From NCBI GenBank assembly GCA_027574665.1, contig CM050648.1, forward strand, positions 38,016,200-38,080,199: a stretch of DNA of 64,000 nt, in the 5' to 3' direction. Both the position numbers and the translations under genes were made by a program. This stretch comes from Rhynochetos jubatus. Lineage: Eukaryota; Chordata; Aves; Eurypygiformes; Rhynochetidae. Below are positions 57,605-64,000 of the stretch, piece after piece. The notes beneath the pieces are model-generated. The model ran no database searches. It was given only the letters and a program-made list of their open reading frames with translations, and was not told where the DNA came from. Position 1 is the stretch's first letter. Each line of letters starts with the position of its first letter.

Positions 57605-59893
57605 GTGAGTGTGAGGTGGGCCCGGCACGCCGGCCGCTTCTCCGCAGGCCGTGCCGCCCCCCGCGGGCGATGGGGGCGCGGGGCTGAGCTTCCCGGCTGG
57701 GGACGTCTTGTGCGACGGTACGGGGGAAGGGGGGGGAAACAGGCCGCGCTGGGCAGCGGGAGAGGGGGATGCCGGGGAAGGGCGGGATGGCCCTGAGATG
57801 GGGGGCGGTGAGGCCGGCTGGGGATCCTCCTGCTCTCCCTAACCGCGGCCCGGAGCTCCCGTCAGCTGGTTGCTGCAGGGTTGTGCCTCCCGGGAGCTGA
57901 GCGAGCCCCGGGGCCTTGTCGCAGCCGGACTGTCAGCTCCGTCGGTTGGGGAACGCTCAGCGTGAGAGCGGAGGTGTGAACCTGGGTCCGTTCCTCTTCT
58001 GGGCCTCCCTGGTGAGGACACGGAGTAGAAAGGGAGACCGACAGGGAGATTTGTGGTGTCTTTGTTAAGCTTTCATCTCAGAGCTATGAGGAGAAGAGCC
58101 GGTACCTGGCTAACTTCTTTGCTAGGCCCCCAAATTCTTGATAACTTCTTAAACGTTTTAAAACATTGGGGTTTTTTTAATAAAAAAAGTCGTGGTTTTG
58201 ACAACATTGGTTGTTGTAGGTGATGGAGAAGGTAAGGACTTAAGTTTTCTCTTCAGTTGTGGCTGAGGAGAGAGGGAGATGTACTGGGGAGGACCTGAGT
58301 GTGGCCTGATGAGATAGGAGTGGGGTAAAATTTGGCTTCATGCTTTTTCAGGAAATTAGAAGGAAAAAGGCAAAAAGTGGTTGGGATGGAGAGAGTTGTA
58401 GGAATGAGCTGGTGCTCAGGATGCAGAACTGGAAGTCAGAGGCTTCGTTAGCATCAGCTCCACATCAGCTTAATTTCTAAGTTATGAATTGCGTTTGCCA
58501 ACTATGGAAAAATTAATATCACTTCACAGAATTTTTTTTAAACTTGTCTGTTTTGGAAATATAAATTATTGTTTATTGTCTGAGCTGCAGTATCTCCCAG
58601 TTGGTCTCCTTTGGACTTGTGATAATCAAGAAAAATAGCCTAATCATTGACGTGTACTTTTCACATTAACACCCTTCTTTGCCGAAGGAAAGACCCGTGA
58701 CTCAGACTAACAGCACTTTTTTCTGTGTGAAAATGTTAGAAATTATCATAAGCAGAAGACCTATTTGTGGTTTGTTGTGTTTGATGAGAATGATTAATTT
58801 GCTTTGCTGAAAGGCCTATCTTCAGTGAGAAAACAATGTGTATGTAGTATTACTTGTTTAAGAAACGATGTTAAAAGAATGTGACCGCTTACAAATTTAA
58901 TTTGTTTAATTTTTATGCAGGGGGAAGTGAGAGACCACAAATTAACAATACTTATTCACTCACGCTTTTGTGCCTTAAGAAAAGTTACTTGCATGAGTTG
59001 GTATTAGCAACACCAGGGCCACAGTTGGCATTTAGTAGTTTCAGAGTTAAATAATTAGTCTTTCAGAGGAAACTAGTTTTTTTGCACTTGTAGCATTTTC
59101 TCTGAACAAACTTACGTTTTCGTTGCCTGTTAGGTAGTATTCCTTATTAAACAACTCGGGAATCTGATACGCTCAAGCCAGCATGTCTCCTTTGAAACTG
59201 ATACCGTGGCTTGGATTTCAGCTGGAGAGAGATGTGACCCGCTTCTTGCTTTTTATTGAGAGGGTGGAGTGAAAAGAAAACAACCCACCACAAGAACACC
59301 AAACCCCACACTCTAAAACCTTTTTTACCTTGCAATAAGTATGGCATTACTTGAGTTACTTGATATATAGATCCAGGTTAAAACTTAATGTTCGCTGTTC
59401 TTGATGCAGTGTTACTCTTGCTGACTTTTCTGGTTCATTTTTGGTGTAAAATTTGATTGTTGCTAGAGGTACTCTGAAGAAGCATATTTTAATTTTACAC
59501 ATGTTGATACAGAAAGATGTTTATAGACTTCTAGGGTTCCTTGCTGTGAGAAAACCGTGTATTTCTCGGAAATATTTGTCAGTAGTGTCAAAAAACCAAC
59601 AGAAGCATAGTTCTGTAAAGGCTGTCTGGTCTGAAATTATGTATAGGAAACGAATCAAAATATTATTAACCAAACCTACCTGTTCTTTGCATAGGAAGTT
59701 TAGATTTGCAGTTTACCAGTTTCAAGATCCACATCCTTATCAATTCCATGCACACAATTTCATGAATTTTAGCCCTTGGGTTTTATACCTTTAACAAACC
59801 AGTGCCTTTATGCTTTTGTCTGGTGTTTTAATTGATGTTAAATGTTGTGTTATTAGTAATAGAGTTTTGGGGGGTGTTTGTTTTTTTTTCCAG
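57605..59893 (+). other. ARMC1: ARMC1 first intron (probable)
   Basis: This stretch moves from GC-rich to AT-rich DNA after about 58.05 kb. No repeat or exon was confidently recognised. Confidence 0.55.
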
Positions 59894-60097
59894 CAGGTAT
59901 TTTGTATGCATGGTGCAGAAAAAATGAATTCTACTATGAGTGAGGAGCCTGATGCACTGTCGGTAGTTAACCAGCTCCGAGATCTAGCAGCTGATCCATT
60001 GAACAGACGGGCCATTGTTCAGGATCAAGGATGCCTGCCAGGTCTTATTCTGTTTTTGGACCATCCCAACCCTCCAGTTGTTCATTCAGCTTTACTA
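59894..60097 (+). CDS. ARMC1: ARMC1 first coding exon (gene continues beyond window)
   Basis: ARMC1 is an armadillo-repeat protein of the mitochondrial outer membrane and cytosol, linked to mitochondrial distribution. The exon follows a T-rich tract with tandem acceptors CCAG|CAG|, and ends CTA|GTAAGT. From ATG at 59924 it encodes 58 residues, [20 protein letters not shown] and onward to [12 protein letters not shown], which is the protein's known N terminus and start of its armadillo repeats. An in-frame ATG at 59906 would add MHGAEK but has a poor context, while 59924 has A at -3. The next exon (ALRYLAEC...) was not found before 64000. Confidence 0.95.
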
Positions 60098-60454
60098 GTA
60101 AGTATTCTGGACATAAATTGATGTCAGTAGGATGGTTTGTAACTTTGTTAGTATGTCTTTGAACATAAAAGTAAAACCTGGTGTTATGTTGATATTCATT
60201 ATACGTGTTTTTTTTAAAAACACATGTTTCAAAAGTTGTTTAACAATGACACATTGTTCCAGGGGAACTTATGTTTTTTGGAAGAGAATAAATTTTATTT
60301 TGCATTTTTTCCCTAATACAGCTATTTCACTTTTTGTGTGGAGGGAGGTAAGCACCCTTAAATCTCTCTCTTAATGTGAAGTCATGGAGTTTGGTAAATA
60401 TATGCAGGGATTCAACATTGGTGGTGTTAAAAAAAAAAAAAATCTTGTAGGATA

Positions 60455-60745
60455 ATTTATGTTAGAAACGATCTCCAGAGGTGGTGTAGTTCAATCCCAT
60501 GCTCAAATTAAGTATACTCAGATCACTGCTCAGGGCTGTGTCCACTTGATTCTTGAACACCTTGAAGGATGGAGATTCCATAACCTCTCTGGCAGGCTGT
60601 TCCAGCAGTTGACCAACATCATGGTATTAAAAACAAACATCCCCGCCCCGACCCAATAACAACCAACCCAAAATCTGTTAATGTCTAATACAACGTGTTT
60701 CAGCTTTTGTCTATTTCTTCTTGTTCCAAATCATAAATGCAAAGT
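60455..60745 (-). repeat. Ancient CR1 fragment
   Basis: The plus strand reads CACCTTGAAGGATGGAGATT, CATAACCTCTCTGGCAGGCT and GTTCCAGCAGTTGACC, a diverged reverse complement of CR1. Its left tail is lost. Confidence 0.7.
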
Positions 60746-63704
60746 CCTGATTTGTCATCCTGAATTTAAATAAAAACTTAAAATATATTTCTTGCATAGA
60801 AAAAGGACAAACAAAAGTTACAATTTTGCTAAAATTCCAATTCAGTTCCTCTGACAAGATTTTAAATTACTAGAATTTATGTGGTGCTCTTTTTTTCCCC
60901 CATTTTTATGTCACTATTGAATTCTAAACAATGTGAATAAATAATAAAGAGCTCTAGTTTTTACATACAACTATACAATATTTTTTTATACTATTAAGAC
61001 CAATCAGTACCATAACTCTGTGTTCATTTGTTTTACTTTCATAGTGGATATTAGAGGTCTTCTTGGAATTACTTTCAGTGTCTCTGATACTCTTCTGAGT
61101 TCAGGGAATGTGGTTCCGTAATCCAGAATTTCTGTGTCCTGCTAATTGGTTTTTAGGTTAGCCTTGCTGTAGCATTTTCCAAACCGTAACGTTCTTCACT
61201 GGAAGAACTTTGAGTTGAGTTCAGAGTTCTTGGGAATATGTTGCATTGGTTTTCTTTCCAGTGCAGTTTGCTTAGGTTGTGGTCTTACAAGAGGATCTTG
61301 TTTGGATGTCTTGCGCTCTTTTTCCTTCCCTTGCTCCTTTGTGCTGCATATTCTCGCTGCCTGAAGGAGATTTGGTAATTGGTCTGTGGTCATGTTGCAG
61401 AAGTTAACTCTACATAAAAAGGACTGACTCTGTCAGATCGATGAAGGCTAATCTGGTTTATAGTGTGGTTCCACAACCCCAGATATTACTACTTGTGTTG
61501 TGTTGGGTAGGAATGGGAGACAGCTGTGTTGTTCCAGTTAGTGATAACCTAGAGTCAGAGTGGAGGAAGAAGCAGGGTTTAGAGGAGACCGTGCGGTATC
61601 CCAGGACCCTGGCTGCAGGCAGAAATGGATCAGTTTACAGTAAAAACATGTTTTTGTCTTCCACTCAGACTCCTTGTGTTCATAAGTTCTTGAACCTCTT
61701 AGGTTCTGTAGCTTTTAATATCATTTTTTATATTTTTCCATTCTGAAAGGTCTTTTTGGGTTTTTTTTTTTTTCCCTAGCCATCCTGTTGGTCAAAAAGA
61801 TGCTTCCATTTGAATGGAAATTATTAAATGCATTGACTTGCAATTAAGTTCGTACCTAATAAAAGGATGTACAGCATGTACAGCACTGACGTTAAATTTG
61901 TAACTGTATTCATCTGTGATTTCCATAGCTGAAATTTTAAGTAGTCTGTATGAATCATAGTAGTTCCCTATGTTTTTTGATATGTTGTAGAATCTTTCAG
62001 GGTGGGTGTTTTCCCCCCCTATGGGCAGTTTCAGTTCCGTTCTTTCTTCTGTCTGATCAAGAAGTGGTACCTTTTTCTGTTGTTTCCTCTAGTTTTGATT
62101 CCAGGAATTCTTTACACTTCAAATGTTAAAATTTTTAATGTTTTAAATAATAAAATCAGAAGTAACGCAGGTAATACTACATTTTCTTTTTTCCTTAAAT
62201 TTGGACTGTAATTTTCACAAGTACGACTCCGAAGTTAAGAAGCTCCATTAATACTTTATTTATAAAACATCAGAGGTGTCTTTTGTTACTAGGATTGACA
62301 ACAATGTATTTTTGTATCCAGGTATGGAGATAGTCCTGTTGATTATGATGAAATTACTGGTGACCTTGAAGCTAATGTAGATAAGTGTTTTGCTGAACAG
62401 AGGCTGAGCTAAAGTCCATAACAGCGATCTTCCTTATGTCTTCATCAGACTGCAGATTAATAAGCATAAATGATCTCACTATTTTGATTCACCTTTGAAT
62501 CTCCTGTCACAGGCAGGTGGAATCAGGCTTCCTAGTGTTGAGAAGTCAGGTCGCTTCAGTTGTTCTGGTAACTTTGTCTTGCTTCCTCTTTTAGTGGAAG
62601 TTACGTTTGTGTGTAAGAAGTATTGAACAGATGGAAAAGAGACTGCCTACATTTTGACACAAATAATCAGCTGTTAAGGGAATGGGTTTTTCTTTGTCCA
62701 GCAACATTATACTAAATTGCCTGAACAGAGACTAAGAACTATGAGGAACTGTCCACCAGTAAGGATACGTTTCCTAACATAAAAGTTAATGATTCAGGGT
62801 TATTGTTGATGTATTTCCCTGTAGTTGAAAAAATAAGAAAATAAATGCCTATACAGCATTTATAAGCAATTATTGATACTGACCCACATCAGGAAATAGC
62901 AAAAATCATATTTAGAGTTTTTACTGTGCCAGACAGCGGCCAGACTTTCTCAGAAAGTGATAAAATGGTCTTGAATTTTGCCTGATATGTGCTGAAGATG
63001 ATTTAGGAAAAAAACCCCAGATAATGAATTTTCTATTTCTGAAGGGATTAAGGAGCATGTTATTTTTAAAACTGCTGTTGAGCAGCATAGCTATTATATG
63101 ACTATATTTAAAGAATTGGTGCACTTCTAAACCTTTCTATCACAAACCCCATTTTATAAACCATTGTATCTGTGTATTGCAGGATTTCGCAAGTGCAGTT
63201 CTTGTACCTACATCAGTAAAACACTGATTAAAGCACGATGCACTGTACACCTTTGGAGGTTCCTTCTAAGAAAGCTTTGTGTGTCAGCACTAACGATAGA
63301 GTTGTCCCATGAAAAGGACTGGCATTTTAACTGGAGGAGTGTTATGTTAGGAGGATCACACGAATACGGAGTTGCTGACTAGGGTCAGCAATATGAAGTT
63401 GTGCAAAGAGTCTACCTTGAAAGTCAAATAAACAAAACCTTGGGCAAAAAAATAAATGTGAATTCCCAGTTTAGGTAACAATAACCTAAGCAGCTTGCTA
63501 CTGCTTGTATTCTTATTCCTGCATGGAGTGATTCATACTGCAGTTAGTCTTCGGAAGATTAAAAATGCGGTAGACCTCTTTCTGTGGACAGCAAATCGTG
63601 GTGGTGGTGAGTTTTCTGGTACCTGGGGAGCTTACAGAATCAAGGGAAATTATACTAGAAGCATAGTGTATAAAAATTACCTTAGATCTCGGATCACAAA
63701 AAGT

Positions 63705-64000
63705 GTTTGTTGGAAGGGACTTCTGGAAGTCATTCACTTCAGCTTCCCACTTGAATCGGGACTGTCACCAACACTCTATCAGGTCAGTTGTAGCTTTGTC
63801 TTATTGAATGTGCAGTCCCAGTAGGGCATCTGTTGCAGTGTTGAACTAGCTTCCTAGTGGAAAAACTTCTTGTAATACCTGGTTTGAACTTCCCAAGCTG
63901 CAATTTGTGGCTGTTCCCCCTTGTTACATTGTCTGCTGCTATAGAGGAAAGTTTGGCCTAATTGTCTTTGTAAAGGCTTTTTGAGTAGTTGTAGACAGCT
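63705..64000 (-). repeat. Ancient CR1 fragment running off the window
   Basis: The plus strand starts GTTGGAAGGGACTTCTGGAA and continues through diverged CR1 (AACTTCCCAAGCTGCAATTT, GAGGAAAGTTTGGCCTAATT) to the window edge. Confidence 0.7.

Larger units (their letters stand above)
55640..58030. promoter_or_regulatory. CpG island between divergent MTFR1 and ARMC1
   Basis: This region is strikingly GC- and CpG-rich compared with the AT-rich DNA on both sides. It lies exactly between the 5' ends of two divergent genes. CCAAT boxes are at 56327-56331, 56358-56362, 56518-56522, 57484-57488 and 57548-57552. An E-box palindrome is at 56498-56509 and a ZNF143-like motif at 57448-57467. Many ORFs over 60 codons here on both strands follow from low stop-codon density and are not called as genes. 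Confidence 0.85.
60098..64000 (+). other. ARMC1: ARMC1 second intron (partial)
   Basis: This stretch contains old minus-strand CR1 pieces at 60455-60745 and 63705-64000. An open segment with an acceptor-like start at 62322 is noted among findings. No further ARMC1 exon was recognised. Confidence 0.7.

Noticed and set aside
55645-57800. Many long ORFs on both strands (up to 179 codons)
   Set aside because: They lie in the CpG island, overlap in several frames and both strands, and show no recognisable similarity or splice logic. Low stop density from high GC explains them.
58220-58231. 12-nt microexon GTGATGGAGAAG in ARMC1 intron 1
   Set aside because: Flanking TAG and GTAAGG are present, but such short intervals arise by chance and the acceptor tract is poor.

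Overview
The window is bird genomic DNA. It carries many copies of CR1 (the avian LINE), truncated at the 5' end and ending in ATTCTRTGATT-like 3' tails. Genes are split into short exons by long AT-rich introns, and one dense CpG island is present. Bird order cannot be fixed from sequence alone, although a CR1-tailed tRNA SINE at 43126-43281 could be diagnostic.

Three protein-coding genes are identifiable by exon reading, in the order PDE7A(+) - MTFR1(-) - ARMC1(+), the same neighbours as on human 8q13. Positions 1-12128 are an upstream PDE7A intron. Positions 12129-27413 hold ten PDE7A coding exons, which encode the last 389 residues including the whole cyclic-nucleotide phosphodiesterase catalytic domain. 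A long 3' UTR follows, about 27414 to 29.9 kb and possibly to 31.5 kb. MTFR1 runs convergently on the minus strand. All seven coding exons (49784 down to 33140) assemble into a 335-residue protein with every splice phase matching. Its 5' UTR probably begins in the CpG island near 56.2 kb. ARMC1 starts from the other side of the same island (about 57.5 kb). Only its first coding exon (59924-60097, 58 residues) is inside the window.

MTFR1 and ARMC1 are divergent over a roughly 2.4-kb CpG island (about 55.64-58.03 kb) containing CCAAT boxes, a GATCACGTGATC E-box palindrome and a ZNF143-like site. Both products act at mitochondria, so a shared promoter region would be biologically coherent, but this is inference. 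PDE7A and MTFR1 are tail to tail, with candidate poly(A) signals on opposite strands only about 55 bp apart near 31.5 kb.

Points of most interest: an in-frame, phase-0 candidate cassette exon in an MTFR1 intron (42826-42882); a SINE with a tRNA-Val-like head and CR1-like tail (43126-43281); a strong-context uORF overlapping the MTFR1 start codon; a GC-AG intron in PDE7A; and an RNA G-quadruplex candidate in the PDE7A 3' UTR. No prokaryotic-type system, CRISPR array or viral gene was seen.
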